Shown: piece after piece, positions 43,599 through 52,508 of the stretch
Numbering within the stretch: the stretch's first letter is position 1
How the letters are laid out: every line of letters starts with the position of its first letter
Assembly (NCBI RefSeq): GCF_900090145.1
Contig: NZ_FMHI01000016.1
Location: 98,803-162,802, forward strand
Length of the DNA: 64,000 nucleotides
DNA from: Streptomyces sp. WMMB 322
GTDB lineage: Bacteria; Actinomycetota; Actinomycetes; Streptomycetales; Streptomycetaceae
Direction of reading: 5' to 3'
Notes under the pieces: model-generated
Database searches by the model: none
The model's input: the letters and a program-made list of their open reading frames with translations, nothing else
Told to the model about the DNA's origin: nothing
Translations under genes and position numbers: made by a program

Positions 43599-44228
43599 GT
43601 GAGTACAGCCCCACTGCGGAACGCCCCCGGGACCCCGGGCAGGCCCGATCCGCCGAAGACATCGCTGACGCCGCCGCCCGAGGCCGGCGCAGCGGTACGA
43701 CACCCCGACGCACCGGCGCCCGGGGAGCTGCTGGGCTCCCACTACGGGCACTGTTTCGGCTGCGGCGCCGAACAGGCGCACGGCCTCCACCTGGAGGCCA
43801 GAGCGGGCGAAGGCGTCGACGTCACCGCCGAGTTCACAGTCCGTCCCGTGCACCAGGGCGCTCCCGGCCTTGCGCACGGCGGCGTCCTGTCCACGGCCCT
43901 CGACGAGACGATGGGCTCGCTCGGCTGGCTCATGCACACGATCATGGTGACGGGACGCCTGGAGACGGACTTCGTCCGCCCGGTCCCGGTCGGCACCGTG
44001 CTCCATCTCAGCGCGTCCGCCGCCGCGGTGCAGGGCCGGAAGGTCTTCACCACGGCGACGGGCAGGATCGGCGGCCCCGAAGGCCCCGTCGCCGTCCGTG
44101 CCGAGGCCCTCTTCGTCAAGGTGCAGGTGGAGCACTTCACCGACCACGGGCGCGACGAGGAGATCCAGGCCGCCATGGCCGACCCCGACCAGGTACGGCG
44201 GGCCCGGGCGTTCGAGGTGAACCCGTGA
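43599..44228 (+). CDS. PaaI-type hotdog-fold thioesterase
   Basis: A 209-residue protein with a ~50-residue Pro-rich N-terminus and a hotdog domain. The motif GAPGLAHGGVLSTALDETMG contains the HGG and acidic residue used by PaaI/YbgC-like acyl-CoA thioesterases. An FGCGAEQAHGLHL segment precedes it, common in this group. Substrate unknown. The stop overlaps the GTG of dut by four bases (GTGA), so the two are translationally coupled. Confidence 0.88.
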   Translation: MSTAPLRNAPGTPGRPDPPKTSLTPPPEAGAAVRHPDAPAPGELLGSHYGHCFGCGAEQAHGLHLEARAGEGVDVTAEFTVRPVHQGAPGLAHGGVLSTALDETMGSLGWLMHTIMVTGRLETDFVRPVPVGTVLHLSASAAAVQGRKVFTTATGRIGGPEGPVAVRAEALFVKVQVEHFTDHGRDEEIQAAMADPDQVRRARAFEVNP

Positions 44229-44746
44229 GCCGCCCGCCCGTCGACGTCATGCTGCGGCGTCTGGACCCCGGCGTCCCGGTCCCCGCGTACGCCCATCCCG
44301 GAGACGCGGGCTGCGACCTGGTGACCACCGAAGCGGCCGAGCTGGCGCCGGGGGAGCGCGCCGTGCTGCCCACGGGGATCTCCATCGCTCTGCCCGAGGG
44401 CTACGCGGCGTTCGTGCACCCGCGCTCGGGCCTCGCAGCTCGCCGGGGCATCTCCTTGGTCAATGCACCCGGAACGGTCGACGCCGGGTACCGTGGAGAG
44501 ATCAAGGTGATCGTGGCCAATCTTGATCCGCGCGAGACCGTGCGGTTCGAGCGTCTCGACCGCATTGCCCAACTCGTCGTCCAGCAGGTGGAGAAGGTGC
44601 GTTTCCACGAGGTGGCGGAGTTGCCGGGCTCGGCGCGGGCCGCGGGGGGATTCGGCTCCACAGGCGGTCACAGCCAGGCCGCCGCACATCAGAATGACAA
44701 CGTTCCGGTCGGAGCCGACCGGCATTCCGACCTGAGAGGACAGTGA
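44225..44746 (+). CDS. dut: Deoxyuridine triphosphatase (dUTPase)
   Basis: A 173-residue trimeric dUTPase that hydrolyses dUTP to dUMP, limiting uracil in DNA and supplying dUMP. The conserved motifs are AGCDLVT, PRSGLAARRG, NAPGTVDAGYRGEIKV (uracil pocket) and the C-terminal P-loop-like RAAGGFGSTG. The tail after that motif is ~25 residues longer than the minimal family. GTG at 44225 overlaps the preceding stop. A DUF3710 gene begins one base after its stop. Confidence 0.96.
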   Translation: MSRPPVDVMLRRLDPGVPVPAYAHPGDAGCDLVTTEAAELAPGERAVLPTGISIALPEGYAAFVHPRSGLAARRGISLVNAPGTVDAGYRGEIKVIVANLDPRETVRFERLDRIAQLVVQQVEKVRFHEVAELPGSARAAGGFGSTGGHSQAAAHQNDNVPVGADRHSDLRGQ

Positions 44747-44747
44747 C

Positions 44748-45533
44748 GTGTTCCGACGTCGTCGCAACAAGAGCGAAGAGCCTGAGACGGGCACCTCCGA
44801 CGACTTCGGCTCGTACCCGCAGGACGGAGAGGAGCCCCTTCCCGCCGATGCGGTCGCGGACGCCGAAGCGACGCGTGTGAAGCTGCCGCCGGCGCCACGT
44901 CCCGACGGCCCCTGGGACGTGAGCGAGGTCTCCGACCCCGGCAACGGCCGGGTCAACCTCGGCGGCATGTACGTGCCGGGCGTGGAGGGCATGGAACTCC
45001 GGGTCGAGGTCGCGGGAGAGTCGATCGTCGCGGCCACGCTCGTCGTCCAGGACAGCGCCCTCCAGCTGCAGGCCTTCGCCGCTCCCAAGCGCGAGGGGCT
45101 GTGGGAAGAGGTACGCGAGGAGATCGCGACCGGCATCACCAAGCAGGGCGGTGTGATCGACGAGGTCGAGGGCCCGCTGGGCTGGGAGCTGCGCGCCCAG
45201 GTCCCGGTGCAGCTGCCGGACGGGACGAACGGAGTGCAGGTCGTGCGCTTCGTCGGCGTCGACGGCCCGCGCTGGTTCCTGCGCGGGGTGATCTCCGGCC
45301 AGGGCGCGGTGCAGCCGCAGATGGGCGGACTGCTGGAGCAGGTCTTCCGGGACACGGTCATCGTCCGCGGCGAGTCCCCGATGGCTCCCCGCGACCCGAT
45401 CGTCCTCAAGCTCCCCGAGGACGCGCAGATGGTGCCGGACGGGGTCCAGCAGGAGACCGTCGAGGAGGGCTCGCGCTTCGCGGGCGGCCTCGACAAGCTG
45501 CAGCGCGGCCCCGAGATCACCGAGGTGCGCTGA
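44748..45533 (+). CDS. DUF3710 family protein
   Basis: A 261-residue actinobacterial protein. A basic MFRRRRNKSEE start and an acidic linker lead to a beta-rich domain containing GRVNLGGMYVPGVEGMELRVE and GPRWFLRGVISGQ. DUF3710 genes are commonly adjacent to dut in this phylum. The function is unknown. GTG at 44748 has GAGAGGAC about nine bases upstream, placing the ribosome binding site inside the end of dut. Confidence 0.9.
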   Translation: MFRRRRNKSEEPETGTSDDFGSYPQDGEEPLPADAVADAEATRVKLPPAPRPDGPWDVSEVSDPGNGRVNLGGMYVPGVEGMELRVEVAGESIVAATLVVQDSALQLQAFAAPKREGLWEEVREEIATGITKQGGVIDEVEGPLGWELRAQVPVQLPDGTNGVQVVRFVGVDGPRWFLRGVISGQGAVQPQMGGLLEQVFRDTVIVRGESPMAPRDPIVLKLPEDAQMVPDGVQQETVEEGSRFAGGLDKLQRGPEITEVR

Positions 45534-45752
45534 CCCCACGATTCGCAGACGTGGACGAGCCGCCGTGCGTGCCCGCCGAGAGCGGGCCGCCGGCGGCTCG
45601 TCGCGCACGTGGCGTCTTCCCGGACCCCGGGCGTTGCTGTTCCGGCCCGACGGGCTCGACGCGCGCCCGGCCCGTCTCCGCGGAGCCCTGCCGGTCTTCG
45701 CCGTACTGGATCAGCCGCTGTCGCAGGGTGCCCGCACCGGTACGCTGGCAAC

Positions 45753-46163
45753 ATGACTGGCGCCACCCGAGCAGACAAGGCACAGCGCGGTGGAGGCGGG
45801 CGGTTCAAGCGTTTTCTGGAACGGCTGTCCTCCTCCGAGGAGGAACTGCACTCGCAGGAGTTGCAGCAGGAGGCCGACAGCACGGGCTGCACCCGCATCG
45901 CTGCCTGCGGGGACCGTCAGATCGTGCGCGTGACAGGTACGCTGCGCACCGTCACCCTGCGCCCACGGGCCGGGGTGCCGACGCTGGAGGCGGAGCTGTT
46001 CGACGGGTCCGCGCCTCTCGACGTGGTCTGGCTGGGCCGCCGTGCCATCGCCGGCATCGAACCCGGCCGCGGCCTCACCGCATGGGGGCGGATCTCGATG
46101 AACCACGGCCGGCCGGTGATGTTCAACCCCAAGTACGAGCTGCGACCCATCGGACAGGAGTAG
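45753..46163 (+). CDS. OB-fold nucleic-acid-binding domain protein
   Basis: A 136-residue protein. A basic, helical N-terminus (GGRFKRFLERLSSSEEELHSQEL) is followed by an OB-fold with RIAACGDRQIVRVTGTLRTVTL, a Val-Trp strand (LDVVWLGRRAIAGI) and GRISMNHGRPVMFNPKYEL. Similar single-OB proteins of actinobacteria are annotated as nucleic-acid-binding; the actual ligand is unproven. The ATG at 45753 is chosen for content; no clear ribosome binding site is seen. The 219 bases before it hold nothing recognisable. The DUF3159 gene follows after three bases. Confidence 0.85.
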   Translation: MTGATRADKAQRGGGGRFKRFLERLSSSEEELHSQELQQEADSTGCTRIAACGDRQIVRVTGTLRTVTLRPRAGVPTLEAELFDGSAPLDVVWLGRRAIAGIEPGRGLTAWGRISMNHGRPVMFNPKYELRPIGQE

Positions 46164-46166
46164 TGG

Positions 46167-47084
46167 GTGACCCCTCTCGACAAGCCGACCGCGGACGGAA
46201 CCGGAGCAGGGACCGGAACAGGTCCCGATTCCGGAACCGGGGCCGACGGAGAGGCGGTTGCCTCGCGCGCCGTCACCGAAGCAGCGCTCTTCGAAGCCTT
46301 CGGCGGATTCCGCGGACTGGTGGAGACGACCCTTCCGGGTCTGGTCTTCATCACGATCTACACGGTCAACAAGGACATCCACGCCGCGGCGCTGACGGCC
46401 CTGGCGATCTCGGCCGTGCTGGGCGTGACGCGGCTGGTCCGTCGTGACACGGTCAAGCACGCCTTCAGCGGAGTCTTCGGCGTCGCCTTCGGCGTGCTCT
46501 TCGCGATGATGACCGGCAACGCCAAGGACTTCTATCTGCCGGGCATGTTCTACACGCTCGGGCTGGCGGTCGCCTACCTCGTCACGGCCGCGGCCGGTGT
46601 GCCCCTGCTGGGCCTGGTGCTGGGGCCGGTCTTCAAGGAGAACCTCTCCTGGCGCAAGCGGAATCCGGGCCGCAAGAAGGCGTACACGAAGGCCAGTTAC
46701 GCATGGGGCCTCATCCTGCTCGGCAAGTGCGCCGTCCTCTTCCCGCTGTATCTGTGGGGGGACACGACGAAGTTCGGCTGGGTGACGATGGCGCTGAAGA
46801 TCCCGCCGTTCCTGCTCGCCGTCTATCTGACGTGGATCTTCCTCGCCAAGGCGCCCGCCCCCATCAACGTCATCGCGGAGATGGAGGCGGAGGAGAAGGC
46901 CGAGCAGGAACGCGAGCAGCGGGGCGAGCGGGAACAGGCCCAGCGGAGCACGCTCGGCACGACCGGCGGGGAGTTCGCCGATGACGCGTCACGCGCGCTG
47001 CTCGCGGACTCCGAACGGCTCCGTGACGACCCCTCCGGCACCGACGGCCGCCGCCCCGGCCAGGCCGGACGGCACCGCCGCTGA
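46167..47084 (+). CDS. DUF3159 integral membrane protein
   Basis: A 305-residue membrane protein with about five to six membrane segments, e.g. GLVETTLPGLVFITIYTV, AALTALAISAVLGVT, AFSGVFGVAFGVLFAMM, YTLGLAVAYLVTAAAGV. The basic loop ENLSWRKRNPGRKKAYTKASYAW is typical of DUF3159. The N-terminal ~30 residues are Gly/Thr-rich; the C-terminal ~80 are charged and probably cytoplasmic. Function unknown. It is followed by a hairpin that also ends the convergent trkA gene. Confidence 0.9.
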   Translation: MTPLDKPTADGTGAGTGTGPDSGTGADGEAVASRAVTEAALFEAFGGFRGLVETTLPGLVFITIYTVNKDIHAAALTALAISAVLGVTRLVRRDTVKHAFSGVFGVAFGVLFAMMTGNAKDFYLPGMFYTLGLAVAYLVTAAAGVPLLGLVLGPVFKENLSWRKRNPGRKKAYTKASYAWGLILLGKCAVLFPLYLWGDTTKFGWVTMALKIPPFLLAVYLTWIFLAKAPAPINVIAEMEAEEKAEQEREQRGEREQAQRSTLGTTGGEFADDASRALLADSERLRDDPSGTDGRRPGQAGRHRR

Positions 47085-47115
47085 GGCGACTCGCGGCGTC
47101 CTCCGCTGCGGAAGT

Positions 47116-47144
47116 CCGCCGCGCGGCGCTCCGTCGCGCGGCGG
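47116..47144. terminator. Terminator hairpin between convergent DUF3159 and trkA genes
   Basis: CCGCCGCGCG (47116-47125) pairs perfectly with CGCGCGGCGG (47135-47144) around a 9-nt loop, directly abutting the trkA stop codon. Confidence 0.8.
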
Positions 47145-47813
47145 CTACCCGCCGACACGCATCGAGAGCAGGTCCTCCAGCTGTTCCTCGCGTGCCGGAG
47201 CCGCCACGAACAGCAGCTCGTCGCCCACTTCCAGCGCGTCGTCGCCGTCCGGCACCAGCACCCGGTTGCCCCGGATGATGGTGACCAGAGCGGTGTCCTC
47301 GGGCCACGTCACATCGCCCACACGTGTCCCGGCCAGCGCCGCCTCGGGCGGCAGCGTCAGTTCCACCAGGTTCGCGTCGCCCTGCGAGAAGCGCAGCAGC
47401 CGCACCAGGTCGCCGACGCTCACGGCCTCCTCGACGAGGGCCGACATCAGACGCGGCGTCGAGACGGCTACGTCGACACCCCACGACTCGTTGAACAGCC
47501 ATTCGTTCTTCGGGTTGTTGACCCGCGAGACGACCCTCGGAACGCCGTACTCCGTCTTGGCGAGGAGCGAGACCACCAGGTTGACCTTGTCGTCACCGGT
47601 GGCCGCGATCACCACGTTGCAGCGCTCCAGCGCGGCCTCGTCGAGCGAGGTGATCTCGCAGGCGTCGGCCAGCAGCCACTCCGCCTGCGGCACGCGCTCC
47701 ACCGAGATCGCCGTCGGCGCCTTGTCGATGAGCAGCACCTCGTGGCCGTTCTCCAGCAGCTCGCCCGCGATCGAGCGGCCCACGGCACCGGCCCCCGCAA
47801 TAGCTACCCTCAT
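47145..47813 (-). CDS. TrkA-type potassium channel/transport regulator (RCK protein), second copy
   Basis: A 222-residue RCK protein: an N-terminal NAD-binding Rossmann domain (VAIAGAGAVGRSIAGELLENG, then LIDK) and a C-terminal RCK_C domain (ALAGTRVGDVTWPEDTALVTIIRG). Such proteins gate K+ transporters in response to nucleotides; RCK_C domains can bind cyclic-di-AMP in several bacteria. AGGGGA precedes the ATG at 47813. It lies 34 bases downstream of a second TrkA gene on the same strand, so the pair probably forms a heteromeric ring. No TrkH/KtrB pore gene is nearby. Confidence 0.92.
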   Translation of the reverse strand: MRVAIAGAGAVGRSIAGELLENGHEVLLIDKAPTAISVERVPQAEWLLADACEITSLDEAALERCNVVIAATGDDKVNLVVSLLAKTEYGVPRVVSRVNNPKNEWLFNESWGVDVAVSTPRLMSALVEEAVSVGDLVRLLRFSQGDANLVELTLPPEAALAGTRVGDVTWPEDTALVTIIRGNRVLVPDGDDALEVGDELLFVAAPAREEQLEDLLSMRVGG

Positions 47814-47847
47814 CGGCCGAGTCCCCTGTTCGATGTGCGTACGCCGG

Positions 47848-48516
47848 TCACGAGCGCCCCTCCTCGGGGCCTGTCCCGAAGACGGCCTCCACCTCGTCGA
47901 TCTGATCGCAGCGCATCATCACATGCACCAGATCGCCTTCCTGCAGCACCGTCTGCGAGGTCGGCAGCATCGCTTCACCCACCCTGGTGAGGAAGGCGAC
48001 GCGGACCCCCGCCTCCTCCTGGAGTCTGCTGACCCGGTGGCCCACCCAGTCCGGGGACGTGTGCACCTCCGCGAGCTGGACACCGCCGCTGGGATCCCGC
48101 CACAGCGGCTCCGCACCGGAGGGGAGCAGCCGGCGCAGCATCTGGTCGGCCGTCCAGCGCACCGTGGCCACGGTGGGGATGCCGAGGCGCTGGTAGACCT
48201 CGGCCCGCTTCGGGTCGTAGATGCGCGCCGCGACGTGCTCGATGCCGAACATCTCCCGCGCCACCCGCGCGGCGATGATGTTGGAGTTGTCACCGCTGCT
48301 GACCGCGGCGAACGCCCCTGCCTCCTCGATCCCGGCCTCGCGCAGGGTGTCCTGGTCGAAGCCGACCCCGGAGACTCTGCGCCCGCCGAAGCCCGAGCCC
48401 AGCCGGCGGAAGGCTGTCGGGTCCTGGTCCACTACCGCGACGGTGTGGCCCTGCTGCTCCAGCGCCTGCGCGAGCTCGGCGCCAACCCGGCCGCAGCCCA
48501 TGATCACAACATGCAC
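47848..48516 (-). CDS. TrkA-type potassium channel/transport regulator (RCK protein), first copy
   Basis: A 222-residue RCK protein with VHVVIMGCGRVGAELAQALE at the N-terminus, a VVDQDP acidic strand end, and an RCK_C domain (WVGHRVSRLQEEAGVRVAFLTR). GTG at 48516 is preferred over 48534 because GAGAGGGAC lies just upstream. It reads divergently from the KimA-like K+ transporter gene, with 69 bases between starts. The arrangement suggests coordinated potassium control. Confidence 0.92.
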   Translation of the reverse strand: MHVVIMGCGRVGAELAQALEQQGHTVAVVDQDPTAFRRLGSGFGGRRVSGVGFDQDTLREAGIEEAGAFAAVSSGDNSNIIAARVAREMFGIEHVAARIYDPKRAEVYQRLGIPTVATVRWTADQMLRRLLPSGAEPLWRDPSGGVQLAEVHTSPDWVGHRVSRLQEEAGVRVAFLTRVGEAMLPTSQTVLQEGDLVHVMMRCDQIDEVEAVFGTGPEEGRS

Positions 48517-48572
48517 GCCCGTCCCTCTCGTCACATACAGCGGGCCGTCTCAGGATCGCACGGCTGACCGCA

Positions 48573-48578
48573 TACGAT
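48573..48578 (+). promoter_or_regulatory. -10 element of a probably leaderless KimA-like transcript
   Basis: TACGAT ends seven bases before GTG 48586, so transcription would start at or next to the start codon. No ribosome binding site separates them. The -35 is not obvious. Confidence 0.4.
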
Positions 48579-48585
48579 CCTCCCC

Positions 48586-50688
48586 GTGCCAAGGATGACC
48601 CATCTACCGAAGCGGCTTCTGCTCGGGCGTGCGCTTCGCAGTGACCGGCTCGCGCAGACACTGCTGCCGAAGCGGATCGCGCTGCCCGTGTTCGCCTCCG
48701 ACCCGCTGTCGTCGGTGGCCTATGCACCTGGAGAGGTTCTCCTCGTGCTTTCGGTGGCGGGGATCTCCGCGTACCACTTCAGCCCGTGGATCGCCCTGGC
48801 CGTGGTGATCCTGCTGTTCACGGTCGTCGCCTCGTACCGGCAGAACGTCCGGGCCTACCCGTCCGGAGGCGGTGACTACGAGGTCGCCACGACGAACCTG
48901 GGGCGCCGGGCCGGCCTCACCGTTGCGAGTGCCCTGCTCGTCGACTACGTGCTGACCGTCGCCGTGTCGATCTCCTCCGGGGTGGAGAACCTCGGCTCCG
49001 CGGTGCCGTTCGTCGTCGAGCACAAGACCCTCGTCGCCGTGCTCACCATCGTGTTGCTGACGCTGATGAACCTGCGCGGCGTACGGGAGTCGGGCAAGCT
49101 CTTCGCCGTCCCCACCTACTGTTTCGTGGCCGGCGTGATCGGGATGATCGTCTGGGGCGTCATACGCGGGGCCGTGCTGGACCATGAGATGCGGGCGCCC
49201 ACGGCCGACTTCGAGATCAGGACCGAAGAGCCCGGCGGGCTCGCGGGGTTCGCCCTCGCCTTCCTGCTGCTGCGCGCTTTCTCCTCCGGCTGTGCGGCCC
49301 TCACGGGGGTCGAGGCGATCAGCAACGGCGTACCGGCCTTCCGCAGGCCCAAGTCACGCAATGCTGCCAACACCCTCGCCATGATGGGCCTCATCGCGGC
49401 CGTGATGTTCGCCGGCATCATCGCCCTGGCGCTGGCCACCGACGTGAAGATGGCGGAGAACCCGGCGTCGGACCTGCTCATCAACGGCAGCCCGGCGGGC
49501 TCGGATTACAACCAGGACCCCGTCATCACGCAAGTGGCGGCCGCGGTCTTCGGGAGCGGTACCTTGCCGTTCGTCTTCCTCGCCGCCGCGACGGCCCTCG
49601 TGCTCTTCCTGGCCGCCAACACCGCGTACAACGGTTTCCCGCTGCTCGGTTCGATCCTCGCCCAGGACCGTTATCTGCCACGGCAGTTGCACACCCGCGG
49701 CGACCGCCTCGCCTTCTCCAACGGCATCGTGATGCTGGCGGGCGCCGCAGCCATACTCGTCGTGATCTACGACGCCGACTCCACCCGCCTCATCCAGCTC
49801 TACATCGTCGGCGTCTTCGTCTCCTTCACGCTCAGCCAGACCGGCATGGTGCGGCACTGGAACCGGCTGCTGGCCGAGGAGACCGACCCGGCAGCGCGCC
49901 GACGCATGCACCGCGCCCGCGGCATCAACGCGTTCGGGGCCTTCTTCACCGGGCTCGTCCTGGTCGTCGTGCTGGTGACGAAGTTCTCGCACGGCGCCTG
50001 GGTCTCGCTGCTGGGGATGCTGCTTTTCTACGGCGTGATGACCGCCATCCGCCGCCACTACGACCTCGTCGGCCAGGAACTCGCGGCAGACGATCCCAAG
50101 GAGGAGCGTGTCCGGCCCTCCCGCGTGCACTCCATCGTGCTCGTCTCCAAGACGCACAAGCCGACGCTGCGCGCACTCGCGTACGCGAAGCTGATGCGCT
50201 CGGACACCCTCGAGGCCCTCACCATCAGCGTGGACGCGCAGGAGACGGCAGCGCTTCGCAAGGAGTGGGAGGACGCCGGCATCGACGTCCCGCTGAAGAT
50301 CCTCGACTCGCCCTACCGCGAGATCACGAGGCCCGTCGTCGACTATGTGAAGCGGCTGCGCACCGAGAACCCCCGGGACCTCGTCAGCGTCTACATCCCG
50401 GAGTACGTCGTCGGCCGCTGGTACGAGCAACTGCTGCACAACCAGAGCGCGTTGCGCCTGAAGGGCCGGCTGCTCTACACACCCGGAGTCATGGTGACCT
50501 CCGTGCCCTGGCAGCTGGAGTCGTCCGAACTGGCGCGCAAGCGCCTCAGGAAGCGAGCCGAGTGGAGCGCACCGGGCGCCGTGCGGAGGGGGCCGGCGGC
50601 GCGGCCGGGAGGGAGCCGCGGCGGCAGGGGCAGGAACGGTGGCGGCGGGGGCCCGCGCGCCGGGAAGCCGGGCGGGAACGGGAAGTAG
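48586..50688 (+). CDS. KimA-like potassium transporter (APC superfamily)
   Basis: A 700-residue membrane transporter. About twelve membrane segments (from PVFASDPLSSVAYAPGEVLL, RALVDYVLTVAVSISSGVENL-type core, to AWVSLLGMLLFYGVM) are followed by a ~170-residue cytoplasmic domain with HSIVLVSKTHKPTLRALAYA and VDYVKRLRTENPRDLVSVYIPEYVVG. This layout matches KimA, a K+/H+ symporter of the APC fold that is regulated by cyclic-di-AMP in Bacillus. The last 40 residues are Gly/Arg-rich and disordered. GTG 48586 appears leaderless; ATG 48595 is an alternative. Adjacent TrkA genes support a role in K+ handling. Confidence 0.88.
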   Translation: MPRMTHLPKRLLLGRALRSDRLAQTLLPKRIALPVFASDPLSSVAYAPGEVLLVLSVAGISAYHFSPWIALAVVILLFTVVASYRQNVRAYPSGGGDYEVATTNLGRRAGLTVASALLVDYVLTVAVSISSGVENLGSAVPFVVEHKTLVAVLTIVLLTLMNLRGVRESGKLFAVPTYCFVAGVIGMIVWGVIRGAVLDHEMRAPTADFEIRTEEPGGLAGFALAFLLLRAFSSGCAALTGVEAISNGVPAFRRPKSRNAANTLAMMGLIAAVMFAGIIALALATDVKMAENPASDLLINGSPAGSDYNQDPVITQVAAAVFGSGTLPFVFLAAATALVLFLAANTAYNGFPLLGSILAQDRYLPRQLHTRGDRLAFSNGIVMLAGAAAILVVIYDADSTRLIQLYIVGVFVSFTLSQTGMVRHWNRLLAEETDPAARRRMHRARGINAFGAFFTGLVLVVVLVTKFSHGAWVSLLGMLLFYGVMTAIRRHYDLVGQELAADDPKEERVRPSRVHSIVLVSKTHKPTLRALAYAKLMRSDTLEALTISVDAQETAALRKEWEDAGIDVPLKILDSPYREITRPVVDYVKRLRTENPRDLVSVYIPEYVVGRWYEQLLHNQSALRLKGRLLYTPGVMVTSVPWQLESSELARKRLRKRAEWSAPGAVRRGPAARPGGSRGGRGRNGGGGGPRAGKPGGNGK

Positions 50689-50874
50689 ACTGCACGGTCG
50701 GCACCGGACAGGCTGCCGGCCTCGGCCGAGGGCCTGCCGAGGACCGCTCCGCCCACGATGCGGCGCAACCACCGCTCGGGCCGTGCCCGCACGGAATCCC
50801 CGACCGCCCCGACGTACCGACCACACGATCCGCTGCCAGCCGCCGCGATTCCGCACCTCTGGAGTTCACCCGCC

Positions 50875-52224
50875 ATGCCCGATGCCCCCGCAGACGCTCC
50901 CGCTCCCACGCTGGTCGGTGAGGAGTACGAGGTCGAGATCGGCCCCGTCGCACACGGCGGCCACTGCGTGGCCCGTACGGAGGCGGGGCGGGTGCTGTTC
51001 GTACGGCACACACTGCCCGGAGAGCGCGTCGTCGCCCGCGTCACCGAGGGCCGGGAGGATTCCCGCTTCCTGCGCGCGGACGCCGTGCGCGTGCTGGAGG
51101 CCGCGAAGGACCGCATCCCCGCACCCTGCCCCTTCTCCGGTCCGGGGCGCTGCGGCGGCTGCGACTGGCAGCACGTGAAGCCCGGGGCGCAGCGGCGCCT
51201 GAAGGGCGAGGTGCTGACCGAACAGCTGTGGCGGCTGGCCCAGTTGACGCCGGAGGACGTCTCGTGGGACGGCACCGTCGAACCGGCGCCCGGGGACAAG
51301 GTTCCCGCGGGCGAGGTGCCGGGGTGGCGGACCCGCGTGCAGTTCGCCGTGGACGGCGAAGGACGCGTGGGGCTGCGCCGGCACCGCTCTCACGAGGTCG
51401 AGCCCGTCGACCACTGCCTGATCGCCGCCCCCGGAGTCGAGGAACTCGGCGTCGAGCGGCGCGAGTGGCCGCAGATCGCGGGCATCGAGGCGACCGCCGC
51501 CACCGGCTCGCAGGACCGGCAGGTGGTCCTCACGCCGAAGCCCGGCGGCCGGCTCCCCATCGTCGAACTGGACCGTCCCGTCTCGGTGTTGAGGGTGGGG
51601 GAGAAGGGAAGCGACAAGGGACGCCTGCACCGCGTGCACGGCCGCGACTTCGTGCGCGAGCGGGCCGACCACCGCACGTGGCGCATCGGCGCCGGCGGTT
51701 TCTGGCAGGTGCACCCGCAGGCCGCGGAGCTGCTGGTGGACGCCCTGATGCGCGGACTGACCCCGCGCAAGGGCGAGATGGCGCTCGACCTGTACTGCGG
51801 CGTCGGCCTCTTCGCGGGCGCGATCGCCGACCGCATCGGTGAGAGCGGCGCCGTCCTCGGCATCGAGTCGTCCAAGCGCGCCGTGGAGGACGCCCGGCAC
51901 AACCTGGCGGACTTCCCCCGGGTCCGGATCGAGCAGGGCAAGGTCGAGTCCGTGCTGCCGCGCACGGGAATCACGGAGGCCGACCTGGTCGTGCTGGATC
52001 CGCCGCGTGCGGGCGCGGGCAGGCAGACCGTGCGCCACATCGCCGGCCTGGGGCCGCGGAGGATCGGCTACGTGGCATGTGATCCGGCAGCGCTGGCGAG
52101 GGACTTGGCCTACTTCAGGGACGCCGGCTACGTGCCGCGCTTCCTGCGCGCCTTCGACCTCTTCCCGATGACGCACCACATGGAGTGTGTGGCGATCCTG
52201 GAGCCGCTGGGGAAGGGCGCGTGA
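50875..52224 (+). CDS. SAM-dependent RNA uracil methyltransferase (TrmA/RumA family)
   Basis: A 449-residue enzyme. A TRAM-like N-terminus (EYEVEIGPVAHGGHCVART) precedes an iron-sulfur cysteine set (PCPFSGPGRCGGCDWQH and a later DHC), then the SAM fold with LDLYCGVGLFAGAIAD, VVLDPPRAGAG and the catalytic Cys in GYVACDPAAL. Members methylate C5 of uridine in tRNA or 23S rRNA; which is modified here is not clear. The ATG at 50875 has GGAG about ten bases upstream. A 186-base gap follows the transporter gene. Confidence 0.92.
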   Translation: MPDAPADAPAPTLVGEEYEVEIGPVAHGGHCVARTEAGRVLFVRHTLPGERVVARVTEGREDSRFLRADAVRVLEAAKDRIPAPCPFSGPGRCGGCDWQHVKPGAQRRLKGEVLTEQLWRLAQLTPEDVSWDGTVEPAPGDKVPAGEVPGWRTRVQFAVDGEGRVGLRRHRSHEVEPVDHCLIAAPGVEELGVERREWPQIAGIEATAATGSQDRQVVLTPKPGGRLPIVELDRPVSVLRVGEKGSDKGRLHRVHGRDFVRERADHRTWRIGAGGFWQVHPQAAELLVDALMRGLTPRKGEMALDLYCGVGLFAGAIADRIGESGAVLGIESSKRAVEDARHNLADFPRVRIEQGKVESVLPRTGITEADLVVLDPPRAGAGRQTVRHIAGLGPRRIGYVACDPAALARDLAYFRDAGYVPRFLRAFDLFPMTHHMECVAILEPLGKGA

Positions 52225-52481
52225 ACTGCGGGTTCGCGGTCTGTGTGCCGGCGGCCTGGTTCCGGAAGCTCGACGGGCGGATGGCGGTCCATCTACGAAA
52301 TCGATGTGACCTGCAGTTCTGTGTTGACGAAATGACCGGGCGGACAGCGGTGTCACCGCGGCTCTCGCTGGGGAGCCGGATGGCCGCAGCCGGTGAAGGT
52401 GCGTCCGCAGGGGCGTCGGCGCGCCCCCTGCCGAGCTTGCGTGAGAGGCAGTGGGGTCGCTTCCGGCGACATACATCAGCG

Positions 52482-52508
52482 TGGTACATGCGCTAGGCTT
52501 GGTACATG
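52482..52508. promoter_or_regulatory. Direct repeats flanking the -10 of the vapBC-type operon
   Basis: TGGTACATG occurs at 52482-52490 and 52500-52508, 18 bases apart, with TAGGCT at 52494-52499 between them. TAGGCT ends six bases before ATG 52506, fitting leaderless transcription. The repeats are well placed for binding by the ribbon-helix-helix antitoxin. Confidence 0.6.

Noticed and set aside
52115..52496. Overlapping open frames between the methyltransferase and antitoxin genes.
   Set aside because: They overlap the end of a real gene, have no ribosome binding site and lack conserved features; the gap is regarded as non-coding.
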